DNA of 17,221 nt from Clostridia bacterium (GCA_900769475.1 CAAGGQ010000135.1:1-17221), one strand, 5' to 3'; positions 7,095 to 14,537 are shown, counted from the stretch's first letter. The notes: generated by a model not told the origin, from the letters alone. Numbers and translations: made by a program.

Positions 7095-7514
7095 ATGAAA
7101 AACTATCGTGTTACTGTAAATGGCGTTGCTTATGATGTAGTTGTTGAGGAGCTGACCGGTGCGGTTGCTCCCGCTCCCGTATATGTTCCTGCTCCCGTAG
7201 CTGCTCCCGCTCCCGTAGCTGCTCCCGCTCCTGCAGCCGCTCCCGCCCCTGCAGCCGCTCCCGCTCCTGCCGCTGCTCCTGCTCCTGCCGGTGCCGCCGG
7301 TGCTACCGCCATCAAGGCTCCCATGCCCGGTACCATCATTAAGATCAACGTTAAGGCCGGCGACAGCGTAAAGAAGGGCGACGTTCTCTGCGTTCTGGAG
7401 GCAATGAAGATGGAGAACGACATTATGGCTCCTGCCGACGGTGTTGTTGCTACCGTAAACGTAGCGCAGGGTGCATCGGTTGCTACCGACGAAGTTCTCG
7501 TGACCCTCAACTAA
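7095..7514 (+). CDS. Biotin carboxyl carrier protein with Ala-Pro linker
   Basis: 139 residues from the ATG at 7095 (AAGGTG at 7083-7088 is the likely ribosome binding site; an in-frame GTG at 7086 would overlap it). The N-terminal 20 residues (MKNYRVTVNGVAYDV) form the short lead-in seen in GcdC/MmdC and the propionibacterial 1.3S subunit. Residues about 25-65 are an Ala-Pro-rich flexible linker. The rest is a biotinyl domain with EAMKMEN at 102-108, so Lys105 should carry biotin. Being a separate chain, it can swing between carboxyltransferase sites and the membrane pump. It is the only biotin acceptor in the operon: neither carboxyltransferase here has a fused biotin domain, so both must share it. 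No biotin carboxylase (ATP-dependent) gene is present, as expected of a decarboxylase or transcarboxylase rather than a carboxylase. Confidence 0.95.
   Translation: MKNYRVTVNGVAYDVVVEELTGAVAPAPVYVPAPVAAPAPVAAPAPAAAPAPAAAPAPAAAPAPAGAAGATAIKAPMPGTIIKINVKAGDSVKKGDVLCVLEAMKMENDIMAPADGVVATVNVAQGASVATDEVLVTLN
7167..7289 (+). repeat. Ala-Pro linker repeat inside the biotin carrier gene
   Basis: About 41 codons built on a six-residue period (AAPAPV, AAPAPA), encoded by near-identical 18-nt units of GCT/GCC/GCA and CCC/CCT codons. It is a flexible tether, and such repeats are prone to length change by slippage. Confidence 0.85.
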
Positions 7515-7558
7515 TTCCTTTCCCAAAAATGTAAAAATTGCAGAAAGGAAAAGCCTTT
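7515..7558 (+). promoter_or_regulatory. Hairpins sequestering the beta-subunit ribosome binding site
   Basis: TTCCTTTC (7515-7522), directly after the biotin-carrier stop codon, is a perfect complement of GAAAGGAA (7543-7550), which holds the Shine-Dalgarno sequence of the next gene. A second, mutually exclusive 5-bp hairpin (AAAGG 7544-7548 with CCTTT 7554-7558) would also hide it. Whether either forms in the cell is not known. Confidence 0.45.
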
Positions 7559-7559
7559 T

Positions 7560-8753
7560 ATGAGTTTACTGGAAAGTTTGCAAAACTTCTGGGAATCAAC
7601 GGGTATTTTCCGCCTGATCAACGGCCTGGATGCCGCCGCGTGGCAAACCATCCTGATGCTGTTGATCGTGTGCGCACTGGTTTATCTTGCCATTGTCAAG
7701 GGCTTTGAGCCCCTTCTGTTGCTTCCCATTGCCGTTGGAATGCTGTTGACCAACCTTCCCGGCGGTAATATGTTCCACTCCGAATATTTTATGGTGGCGG
7801 GTGACATCAATTACGGTGAAATCCTTCGCCATGGCGGACTGATCGATATCCTGTACATCGGTGTTAAAACCGGTCTGTATCCCTGTCTGATTTTCATCGG
7901 CATTGGCGCCATGACCGACTTTACCCCCCTGATCTCCAACCCCAAGAGCCTGCTCATTGGTGCAGGCGCACAGCTGGGTGTGTTCGTGGCTTTTTCCGGC
8001 GCACTGATGTCGGGCGTATTCACTCCCGAGGAGGCGGCCTCCATTGGTATCATTGGTGGTGCGGACGGTCCCACGGCCATTACCGTAACCAAGACCCTGG
8101 CTCCCGAGCTGCTGGGTGCCATTGCCATTGCGGCGTATTCCTACATGGCTCTCATTCCCTTGATCCAGCCTCCCATAATGAATCTTCTCACTACCGAGAA
8201 GGAACGCAAGATCAAGATGACCGAGCTCCGCAAGGTCTCCCAGGCAGAAAAGATCATTTTCCCCATCATGGTTACCATTGTGGTTGCCCTTATCGTGCCC
8301 GACGCACTGGTGCTGATCGGTTGCTTGATGTTTGGTAATCTCCTCAACGTGTGCGGCGTGACGGGACGTCTTTCCGAAACCGCGCAAAACGCCATGATGA
8401 ACATCGTTACCATCTTCCTTGGCATCAGCGTAGGTGCTACCGCCGTGGCAGAGAACTTCCTGAGCGGCAAGACGCTGTTGATCATCGTTCTGGGACTGGT
8501 GGCCTTCATGATTTCTACCGTGGGAGGACTCCTCACCGCCAAGATCATGAACAAGCTTTCGGGCGGTACCATCAACCCCCTCATTGGTTCGGCAGGTGTT
8601 TCCGCGGTTCCCATGGCGGCACGCGTGGCGCAAAGAGAAGGGCAGAAGGCGGATCCCTCCAACTTCCTGCTCATGCACGCAATGGGGCCCAACGTGGCAG
8701 GCGTGATCGGTTCTGCCGTGGCGGCCGGTGTGCTGCTGGCTTGCTTCGCCTAA
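7560..8753 (+). CDS. oadB: Na+-translocating decarboxylase beta subunit (OadB/MmdB/GcdB)
   Basis: 397-residue polytopic membrane protein. It decarboxylates carboxybiotin on the carrier protein and couples this to Na+ export. The signature SIGIIGGADGPTAI (161-174) carries Asp169, which matches the essential Na+-binding Asp203 of Klebsiella OadB, and Tyr195 sits 26 residues later, as does Klebsiella Tyr229. The C-terminal MGPNVAGVIGSAVAAG block (375-390) is the second conserved ion-channel region. Hydrophobic segments run through almost the whole chain, with a charged loop at about 212-231 (TEKERKIKMTELRKVSQAEK). It is somewhat shorter than the 433 residues of Klebsiella OadB. All the residues expected for Na+ coupling are present, so the operon should make a real ion pump rather than a soluble transcarboxylase alone. 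The start ATG at 7560 is preceded by AAAGG at 7544-7548 with a rather long gap. Confidence 0.95.
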   Translation: MSLLESLQNFWESTGIFRLINGLDAAAWQTILMLLIVCALVYLAIVKGFEPLLLLPIAVGMLLTNLPGGNMFHSEYFMVAGDINYGEILRHGGLIDILYIGVKTGLYPCLIFIGIGAMTDFTPLISNPKSLLIGAGAQLGVFVAFSGALMSGVFTPEEAASIGIIGGADGPTAITVTKTLAPELLGAIAIAAYSYMALIPLIQPPIMNLLTTEKERKIKMTELRKVSQAEKIIFPIMVTIVVALIVPDALVLIGCLMFGNLLNVCGVTGRLSETAQNAMMNIVTIFLGISVGATAVAENFLSGKTLLIIVLGLVAFMISTVGGLLTAKIMNKLSGGTINPLIGSAGVSAVPMAARVAQREGQKADPSNFLLMHAMGPNVAGVIGSAVAAGVLLACFA

Positions 8754-8780
8754 TTTCAATCAGAATTGGAGAAAAATACT

Positions 8781-10178
8781 ATGGCTAAAGTAAAAATTAC
8801 AGAAACGGTTCTCCGCGACTCTCACCAATCCCTCATTGCCACCCGTATGACCACCGAGGAGATGCTGCCCATTCTGGAGCAGATGGATCAGATCGGTTAT
8901 CATTCCCTGGAGGCCTGGGGCGGTGCAACCTTTGATGCTTGCATGCGCTTCCTCAACGAGGATCCTTGGGAGCGTTTGCGCAAGATCCGCGATCGCGTGA
9001 AGAATACCAAGCTGCAAATGCTCTTCCGCGGACAGAATATTCTGGGCTACCGTCACTACTCCGATGACGTGGTAGAGTACTTCGTACAGAAGTCGATTGC
9101 CAACGGCATTGATATCATTCGTATTTTTGACGCCCTCAACGATCCCCGTAACCTGAAGACCGCCATCAACGCCACCAAGAAGGAAGGCGGCCATGTGCAG
9201 GCGGCGTTCTCCTACACCACCGGCCCCGTGTACACCCTGGAGTACTACTCCAAGTACGCCAAGCAGCTGGAGGAAATGGGTGCCAACTCGATCTGCATCA
9301 AGGATATGGCAGGTCTGCTCAAGCCCTACGATGCTTACGACCTGGTAAAGACCCTGAAGGAATCGGTCAAGGTTCCGATCCAGCTCCACACCCACTACAC
9401 ATCGGGTTTGGCTTCCATGACCCTGATGAAGGCCGTAGAGGCCGGTGTTGACGTGATCGATACCGCAATCTCTCCCATGGCAATGGGTACCTCTCAGCCT
9501 CCCACGGAGGCCATGGTAGCCGCATTGCAGGGAACCGAGTACGATACCGGCATCAGCCTGGAATCCCTGGACACCATCACCAAGTACTTTGCTCCCATGC
9601 GTGAGAAGTACCTGGAGAGCGGCCTGCTCAACCCCAAGGCGCTGAAGGTAGACGTAAACGCTCTGCTGTACCAGGTGCCCGGTGGCATGCTTTCTAATTT
9701 GATGAGCCAGCTGGCCCAGGCAGGAAAGTCGGATCAGCTGACCGCGGTGCTGGAAGAGGTTCCGCGCGTTCGTGCCGACGTTGGTTATCCTCCTCTGGTA
9801 ACCCCCTCCTCCCAGATCGTGGGTACCCAGGCGGTATTCAACGTGATCATGGGTGAGCGTTACAAGACAGTTACCAAGGAATTCAAGGGCATCGTGCACG
9901 GCGATTACGGTAAAACCCCCGTGGCCATTGATCCCGCCTTTGTAAAGAAAATCATTGGCAACGATCAGCCCATTACCCACCGTCCTGCCGACGATCTCAA
10001 GCCCGAGCTGGAGCAGCTCCGTGCCGAGATTGCCCAGTATATCGAGCAGGATGAGGACGTGCTTTCCTACGCACTGTTCCCCGAGGTTTCCAAGAAGTTC
10101 TTCGAGTACCGCAAGGCAAAGAAGTACAACCTGGATGCCGAGCACGCCGATAAGAATCTTGGCGTTCACAGCATTTAA
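8781..10178 (+). CDS. oadA: Oxaloacetate decarboxylase alpha / transcarboxylase 5S-type carboxyltransferase, no biotin domain
   Basis: 465 residues from the ATG at 8781 (GGAG at 8768-8771; the in-frame TTG at 8766 is not credible). An HMGL-like TIM barrel (about 1-270) is followed by the PYC/OADA conserved domain (about 290-450). Active-site residues are all visible: Asp13 in LRDSHQS, Lys174 in IKDMAGL (the carbamylated lysine of this family), and His203/His205 in LHTHYTSG. The enzyme moves CO2 between oxaloacetate (giving pyruvate) and biotin. Klebsiella OadA is about 590 residues with a fused C-terminal biotin domain; this protein stops before that domain, so it must use the separate carrier, exactly as the 5S subunit of propionibacterial transcarboxylase does. 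Last gene of the operon, 27 nt after the beta subunit. Confidence 0.94.
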   Translation: MAKVKITETVLRDSHQSLIATRMTTEEMLPILEQMDQIGYHSLEAWGGATFDACMRFLNEDPWERLRKIRDRVKNTKLQMLFRGQNILGYRHYSDDVVEYFVQKSIANGIDIIRIFDALNDPRNLKTAINATKKEGGHVQAAFSYTTGPVYTLEYYSKYAKQLEEMGANSICIKDMAGLLKPYDAYDLVKTLKESVKVPIQLHTHYTSGLASMTLMKAVEAGVDVIDTAISPMAMGTSQPPTEAMVAALQGTEYDTGISLESLDTITKYFAPMREKYLESGLLNPKALKVDVNALLYQVPGGMLSNLMSQLAQAGKSDQLTAVLEEVPRVRADVGYPPLVTPSSQIVGTQAVFNVIMGERYKTVTKEFKGIVHGDYGKTPVAIDPAFVKKIIGNDQPITHRPADDLKPELEQLRAEIAQYIEQDEDVLSYALFPEVSKKFFEYRKAKKYNLDAEHADKNLGVHSI

Positions 10179-10185
10179 GAAATAG

Positions 10186-10225
10186 AAAAAAGCGAAGGAT
10201 TTCCAAAGAAATCCTTCGCTTTTTT
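10186..10225. terminator. Bidirectional terminator between convergent operons
   Basis: A perfect 17-bp inverted repeat (arms 10186-10202 and 10209-10225, core AGCGAAGGATTT) with a 6-nt loop has A6 on the left and T6 on the right, so it can terminate transcription from both sides. It sits between the oadA stop and the end of the minus-strand mannonate dehydratase-like gene. Confidence 0.95.
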
Positions 10226-10231
10226 ATTCTG

Positions 10232-11179
10232 TCAGGCTTCCAAGCTTTCCAAAATTCCCTTGAGGTAGCCGATGGCAAAGAGACGGCCCAAGGCATCGTA
10301 GCCGGCAAATTGCTGGGATTCTCCCACCATGGTGGGCACGTGGTCCACGCGGATGGGCACGTTCACGCCGCAATCCCGGTAGAGCTTGAGGAGCTTTGCC
10401 ATGGGGAGCTCTCCGTTATCGTGGAATGTCTCGCGGAAATGCTCCAGGGTGCCCGTGGTGTTGCGGAAGTGGATCATCATGATCTTATCTGCCAGGGCGG
10501 GAATGACTTGGAAGAGATCTTCTCCCATAATAAAGTAGTTGGCTTGGCACATGGTCACGCCCAGAGAATCGCTGGAAACGATGTCGCGTACCGCGTGGCG
10601 AATGTTCTCATAGGAGATCATAATGCGGGAAACGTCGCCAAGACGGGGGACGGGGGGATCGTCGGGATGGAGGGCCAGTCGGATGCCGTACTTTTCGGCG
10701 TGAGGGATCACGGCACGGATGAAGTACTCATAGTTGTACCAAAGCTCGTCTGCAGTGATGCGGGCTCCCGTATCCTGAAAATCGCTCATCTTAAACTCGG
10801 TCACGTGAGCTCCGCCTCGCTCGGGAACGGTACTGCTGGTGCGAAGCCAGCCGATGTGCGCCATAAAGTTGAAGCAGATGGTGCGAATATCCAGAGCATC
10901 CATGATGGGGAACATCTTGATCACCTTTTCAATGGCTTCGTCCCGCTTTTCATCCCCGGCCTTGATGTGATCGTGCAACTCGTTGGGCATGGGCTCGATC
11001 ACCGTGGGAAGAAATCCGAAATCGGTATATTTTTTATGTAGCGTTTCCCAATGAGATTTGTCATTCAGGTCAAATTGACCGTCTTCGGGGAGGCGGATGG
11101 TGGCGTGTTGGACTCCACATTGACGGGCAATGTCCCAGGTCAGGTCCTTGTCACTGCGCAAATAGTCGGTTAAAATCAT
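10232..11179 (-). CDS. uxuA: Mannonate dehydratase-like protein (UxuA family, short form)
   Basis: 315-residue TIM-barrel protein. UxuA dehydrates D-mannonate to 2-keto-3-deoxy-D-gluconate. Supporting motifs are HPDDPP (171-176), a CQ motif with Cys211, HFRN (237-240), ETFHDNG (250-256), VDH (278-280) and YDALGRLFAIGYLKG near the end. The residues I recall as metal ligands in UxuA (a His, a Cys, a His and an Asp) correspond to His171, Cys211, His237 and Asp279. It is shorter than the usual 350-394 residues, and the usual RPDHG is RVDHVPTM, so this is a divergent branch; a related sugar-acid dehydratase or isomerase is possible. The start ATG at 11177-11179 follows AGGAG, which overlaps the stop codon of the preceding reductase gene, so translation is coupled. 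Last gene of the uronate operon. Confidence 0.8.
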   Translation of the reverse strand: MILTDYLRSDKDLTWDIARQCGVQHATIRLPEDGQFDLNDKSHWETLHKKYTDFGFLPTVIEPMPNELHDHIKAGDEKRDEAIEKVIKMFPIMDALDIRTICFNFMAHIGWLRTSSTVPERGGAHVTEFKMSDFQDTGARITADELWYNYEYFIRAVIPHAEKYGIRLALHPDDPPVPRLGDVSRIMISYENIRHAVRDIVSSDSLGVTMCQANYFIMGEDLFQVIPALADKIMMIHFRNTTGTLEHFRETFHDNGELPMAKLLKLYRDCGVNVPIRVDHVPTMVGESQQFAGYDALGRLFAIGYLKGILESLEA

Positions 11180-11189
11180 CGCTTTCTCC

Positions 11190-12041
11190 TTATACGCCGC
11201 CCAGGGTTAAAAATCCGCCGTCTACGGGAACGGTAATACCGGTCACAAAGCCGGCGGCTCTGTCATCCAGGAGCCACTTGACACAGCCAATGAGATCCGA
11301 GGCTTCTCCAAAGCGTCCCATGGGGGTGTGGTTGATCACGCTTTCGCCACGCTTGGTCAGACCCTCTTCTACGGTGCCCAGGTAGTTTTTGCTTCTTTCA
11401 TTCACCATAAAGCCGGGCGCGATGGCGTTGATGCGCACCTTGGCGGGAGCATAGTATGCGGCAAAGGATTGGGTCAGGTTGGAAACGGCCGCCTTACTCA
11501 TGGCGTAGGCAAAGCAACGGGTCAGAGGGCAATAGGTGTTCATGGAGGCAAAGTTGATCACCGAGCCGCCGCCCTTTTTGATCATCTGCTTGGCAAACTC
11601 CATGGTGGGGATCACCGTGCCCATGGTGTTGATATTGAGCACGCTCTGGAAAGCGTCCATGTCGATGTCGTAGAGCCCACGATCCCCCTCGGGAAGCTCG
11701 CCCGTCAGCTCGCGAGGATCGTATTTGGTGATGGTGGGCATGGCTTTGACGTTGTTGCCTCCCGCACCGTTGATGAGAAAATCGCATCCGCCGTCGGCTT
11801 CTACCAGGGCGGCAAGCTTGGCGATTCCTTCTTTATCGGTGACGTCGCAGGCGTAGATGACGGCGGGAGTGCCGCCCAGAGCCCGGATCTTTTCTGCGGT
11901 TTTTACCAGCTTTTCCTCGGTTCTGCCAATCAGGTAGACCTTGGTGCCAAGCAGAGCGAGCTGAATGGCGATCTCGGAGCAGAGGGTGCCGCCGGCGCCG
12001 GTGACCACGGCAATTTTGTTTTCAAAGTAGGTATCTTTCAT
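11190..12041 (-). CDS. uxuB: SDR-family fructuronate reductase (D-mannonate oxidoreductase)
   Basis: 283 residues from the ATG at 12039-12041, chosen because AAGGAG (12048-12053 on the other strand) precedes it by 6 nt; a frame extension to 12074 has no such site. It would reduce D-fructuronate to D-mannonate with NAD(P)H. Classical short-chain dehydrogenase features are TGAGGTLCSEIA (14-25, nucleotide-binding loop), NGAGG (91-95), Ser166 in NFASMN, and Tyr179-xxx-Lys183 (YAMSK). It resembles the B. subtilis UxuB/YjmF type rather than the larger long-chain E. coli UxuB. Function is assigned from this resemblance plus its place between uronate isomerase and a mannonate dehydratase-like gene; by sequence alone it could be another SDR. 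It is separated from the upstream uxaC by 216 nt that hold a multi-hairpin element. Confidence 0.85.
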   Translation of the reverse strand: MKDTYFENKIAVVTGAGGTLCSEIAIQLALLGTKVYLIGRTEEKLVKTAEKIRALGGTPAVIYACDVTDKEGIAKLAALVEADGGCDFLINGAGGNNVKAMPTITKYDPRELTGELPEGDRGLYDIDMDAFQSVLNINTMGTVIPTMEFAKQMIKKGGGSVINFASMNTYCPLTRCFAYAMSKAAVSNLTQSFAAYYAPAKVRINAIAPGFMVNERSKNYLGTVEEGLTKRGESVINHTPMGRFGEASDLIGCVKWLLDDRAAGFVTGITVPVDGGFLTLGGV

Positions 12042-12092
12042 GGTTATCTCCTTGTTGTATGTAAGATTCAGCAAAATACAAATGCCTTAGCC

Positions 12093-12225
12093 ACTTTTTT
12101 CTTTGGCACAAAAGGCGCAAAGAAAAAAGTTATCAAAAAAGAAACGCCGTTCAGGGAATTTCGCCGTCTGCGGACGGCGAGGAGGCTTACGCAGCCTCCA
12201 CTGCGCAAGCTTTTGAAAAAGCTTG
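12093..12225. repeat. Intergenic element with four hairpins inside the uronate operon
   Basis: Four perfect inverted repeats are packed in 133 nt: a 13-bp stem ACTTTTTTCTTTG/CAAAGAAAAAAGT (12093-12105/12118-12130), an 8-bp stem TCGCCGTC/GACGGCGA (12161-12168/12173-12180), a 7-bp stem GGAGGCT/AGCCTCC (12181-12187/12193-12199), and CAAGCTTTT/AAAAGCTTG (12206-12214/12217-12225). None is followed by a T tract that would make it a simple terminator on the minus strand. The pattern resembles dispersed intergenic repeats of clostridial genomes; only one copy is in this window, so that is inference. Confidence 0.6.
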
Positions 12226-12257
12226 ACCAAAACTTTCACATGTGGTGCGGTTGTGGA

Positions 12258-13613
12258 TTACAATAGCCTTTCCTTCGCGTTCCCGTAACACATGGCGCGT
12301 ACCATGGGTGCAAGGGCTTGAATGTCATTTGGGAATATCCCCGCCTCGGCTTTGTTGCCGATCCAGTTGCAGAGGGCGCGGCGGAAATACTCGTGACGAA
12401 CAAAGGAAAGAATGCTTCGCGAGTCGGTGGTCATGCCCACAAAGTTGGAGAGCACCGAGTAGGCCGAAACGCTCTCGAACACCTCATACATTCCCGTCAG
12501 ATGATCGCACCACCACCAGGCAGGCCCTTGCTGAACCAAACCCGAAACGCCGTCCTTGGAGTAGGAGCCCGAAAGCACCGCCATGGCCGCGTTGTCGGCG
12601 GGGTTGAGAGGAAAGAGGATGATGCGAGGAAGTCCCGACACCGTTTTTTCAATGTCGTCCAAAAGGGCGGTCAGGGATTGAATATCGGTTCCGCTTCCAA
12701 TGGAGGCAAAGCCGCCTGCCGCACCGGCCAGCGTTCGCAAACGCGTGCTGGTAAAGCGTTGGGCACCAATGTGGAGCTGCATGGTCCAGCCGCGGGCGGC
12801 GTAGAGATCGCCCAGGAGAACCAGGACCGCCGAGCGCAGCGCTACCGTGTCGGTGTCCGAAGCGGATTCTCCATTCAGAATTGCTTGCAATCTTGCATCG
12901 TTTTTTCCGTCGTCGGGCAGATAGGAAAATCCGTTATCCAGAGCGTGATCCGAGAAGCGGGTGCCCATGGCGTGGAATTCATCCAAGCGGCGTGTGAGAG
13001 CGGAGCGGAGGGAGAAAAGATCCTTGATCTCAACCTCCGTCAGCTCCGAAAGCTTTTGGAAAAAATCTTTGGTGGGGGATAGGAGATCATCGCCGCGCAG
13101 GGAGGGGGCGGTGTTCTCGGTTCCCTCAAACAGGGAGAGATCGTCCAGGATCGAGGCGCAGGGAGCGGAATACTCCACGTGGAATTTTTTCAGAATCTGT
13201 TTGGTGGAATACTCGGGACGCTTCAACAGGGCGTTGATTTCCTCCCAAAGCTTGTTTGCATTTTCTTCACAAGGAAGCTCGGCGATGCCGAACACGCGCC
13301 AGAGCTCCATCTGCGTCCAATGGTAGAGGGGCGTGCCAATGAGGCGGGGATAGATACGGCACCAGGCGGCAAATTTTTCGTAGGGGCTGGCATCCCCTGT
13401 GATCTCTCGTTCGGGAACGCCGCACATGCGCATGGCGCGGTGCTTGTAAGGATCGGAGGCTACCCAAAGCTCGGTGATGTTCTCAAATTGACGGTCGTTT
13501 TTTAGATCCGCCACCGAGAGGTGATTGTGAAAATCGATCAGGGGGAGCTCCTTGGCAATGCCGTGGTAAAGCTCCTGCGCCAGAGGTGTTTGCAAAAGAA
13601 AGTTGTTGTTCAT
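12258..13613 (-). CDS. uxaC: Uronate isomerase
   Basis: 451 residues, amidohydrolase-superfamily fold. It converts D-glucuronate to D-fructuronate and D-galacturonate to D-tagaturonate. Visible family hallmarks are DFHNHLS (27-33, with metal ligands His29 and His31), GTPLYHWTQMELWRVFGI (93-110), QLHIGAQR in the middle, and TDSRSILSFVRHEYFRRALC near the C-terminus, all strongly conserved in UxaC. Length is slightly under the usual 466-470. The ATG at 13611-13613 has a weak AGGAC-type site, and the gene lies only 17 nt after the M55 peptidase-like gene, so it is probably translated from the same transcript. Together with the downstream reductase and dehydratase it gives the glucuronate-to-ketodeoxygluconate route. 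Tagaturonate reductase and altronate dehydratase are not seen, so glucuronate is the likelier input. Confidence 0.95.
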   Translation of the reverse strand: MNNNFLLQTPLAQELYHGIAKELPLIDFHNHLSVADLKNDRQFENITELWVASDPYKHRAMRMCGVPEREITGDASPYEKFAAWCRIYPRLIGTPLYHWTQMELWRVFGIAELPCEENANKLWEEINALLKRPEYSTKQILKKFHVEYSAPCASILDDLSLFEGTENTAPSLRGDDLLSPTKDFFQKLSELTEVEIKDLFSLRSALTRRLDEFHAMGTRFSDHALDNGFSYLPDDGKNDARLQAILNGESASDTDTVALRSAVLVLLGDLYAARGWTMQLHIGAQRFTSTRLRTLAGAAGGFASIGSGTDIQSLTALLDDIEKTVSGLPRIILFPLNPADNAAMAVLSGSYSKDGVSGLVQQGPAWWWCDHLTGMYEVFESVSAYSVLSNFVGMTTDSRSILSFVRHEYFRRALCNWIGNKAEAGIFPNDIQALAPMVRAMCYGNAKERLL

Positions 13614-13630
13614 AACTGTTGTCCTATTCG

Positions 13631-14413
13631 TTAAAATTTCAGATCCGCATAGCTTTCGATCTTATGGATGCGCTTTTGCAGGGTTCTGGCGTCCAAACGA
13701 ACAAACTCGCATTTGGTTTTTGCCATGGCGCTTTCGCAAAAGTCGGTGCGGTAATAGGTCAATTCAATGGTGGCAGGGAAGGAAACTGCCAAGGTGGGAA
13801 TGGACTTGTAATTCTCCAGCGCCTGCTGCACCGTCTGTTCCACGATTACCTCCGGATTGGGATCATCCACGCAGAGATTGCGACAGGATGCCTTTTTGAT
13901 GGCTCCCGTGAAGATCTCAGGAATGTATTCCTTGGCTTGCTTGCAAACCGTCATGTCACCGATGCAAGCCACGATGGGCACGTTGTAAGCGCCGCAAAGG
14001 GCGGCGTGAAGGGCAAGCTCGTTGTATTCCTGTCCGTTCAAGGTGTAACGGAACCACGCCTTGGAGTTTAGGGTATGATCTAAAAATCCGCCAATGGTGC
14101 CGGCGCGGGCGTGGGCGCCCAGCTCGATTTGGCAATCGATCTTGCCATCCTTGAGGAGCTGCTCCCAATCCGGGATGGTACATTTGATCAGTGTGGGATC
14201 GATCTTTTCCTCAAACACGTTTCCGCCACCGCCGTGGCCGTCCATATAATAGATGGTGTCGGCGCCGTATTTGCGGCAGTAAGCGGCGGTTTTGTTGATC
14301 CATTCGCAAAGCTTTTCCCTGGCAAGAAGATTGGGAGGCGTTCCGCGCTCCATTTGATCTATGGAGGTCACTCCGGGGATCCCTTCCAGGTCGGTGAGAA
14401 TGAATACGTTCAT
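13631..14413 (-). CDS. M55-family D-aminopeptidase-like protein (DppA-like)
   Basis: 260 residues. M55 peptidases such as B. subtilis DppA are zinc D-aminopeptidases that form decameric rings. Motifs seen: DLEGIPGV (8-15, with Asp8 and Glu10), YMDGHG (56-61, His60), ELGAHARAG (97-105, His101) and His113, matching the five zinc-binding residues of the family, plus NELALHAALCGAYNVPIVACIGD (131-153). The start ATG at 14411-14413 follows AAAGGAG at good spacing. It is the first gene after the uronate-operon promoter and sits 17 nt from uxaC. A peptidase in a sugar-acid operon is unexpected; M55 proteins also occur beside various catabolic and transport genes with no known role, so the true substrate may not be a peptide. 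Confidence 0.85.
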   Translation of the reverse strand: MNVFILTDLEGIPGVTSIDQMERGTPPNLLAREKLCEWINKTAAYCRKYGADTIYYMDGHGGGGNVFEEKIDPTLIKCTIPDWEQLLKDGKIDCQIELGAHARAGTIGGFLDHTLNSKAWFRYTLNGQEYNELALHAALCGAYNVPIVACIGDMTVCKQAKEYIPEIFTGAIKKASCRNLCVDDPNPEVIVEQTVQQALENYKSIPTLAVSFPATIELTYYRTDFCESAMAKTKCEFVRLDARTLQKRIHKIESYADLKF

Positions 14414-14443
14414 AGTGGCTCCTTTCGGCTTTGATTTGACGAT

Positions 14444-14472
14444 ATTTTACCACATTTTTTTGTTGGGTTCAA
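14444..14472 (-). promoter_or_regulatory. Promoter of the M55-uxaC-uxuB-uxuA operon
   Basis: On the minus strand TTGAAC (14467-14472) and TAAAAT (14444-14449) are 17 bp apart. The predicted start is near 14437, about 24 nt before the M55 gene start. A GATGCC/GGCATC inverted repeat (14495-14500 and 14532-14537) lies just upstream, between this promoter and the regulator gene's stop codon, and could be a binding site. Confidence 0.7.
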
Positions 14473-14537
14473 GTTCTCTTTTTTATCTTGTCAGGATGCC
14501 ACAGTTTCATGTAAAAATTTCGAAGAAATCGGGCATC

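Noticed and set aside
7596..8759. 387-codon minus-strand open frame opposite the beta subunit
   Set aside because: Antisense shadow: the plus-strand protein has unmistakable ion-pump motifs, while this product is His/Gly-rich without motifs.
8760..10169. 469-codon minus-strand open frame opposite oadA
   Set aside because: Antisense shadow of a well conserved gene; no motif and no separate promoter or terminator signal.
11328..12266. 312-codon plus-strand open frame opposite the SDR reductase
   Set aside because: The SDR motifs on the minus strand are clear; this is its shadow running on into the hairpin element.
14495..14537. Terminator between the AraC-type regulator and the M55 gene
   Set aside because: Only a 5-bp A/T-rich hairpin and a 6-bp inverted repeat with a long loop are present, with no proper T tract, so no confident terminator.
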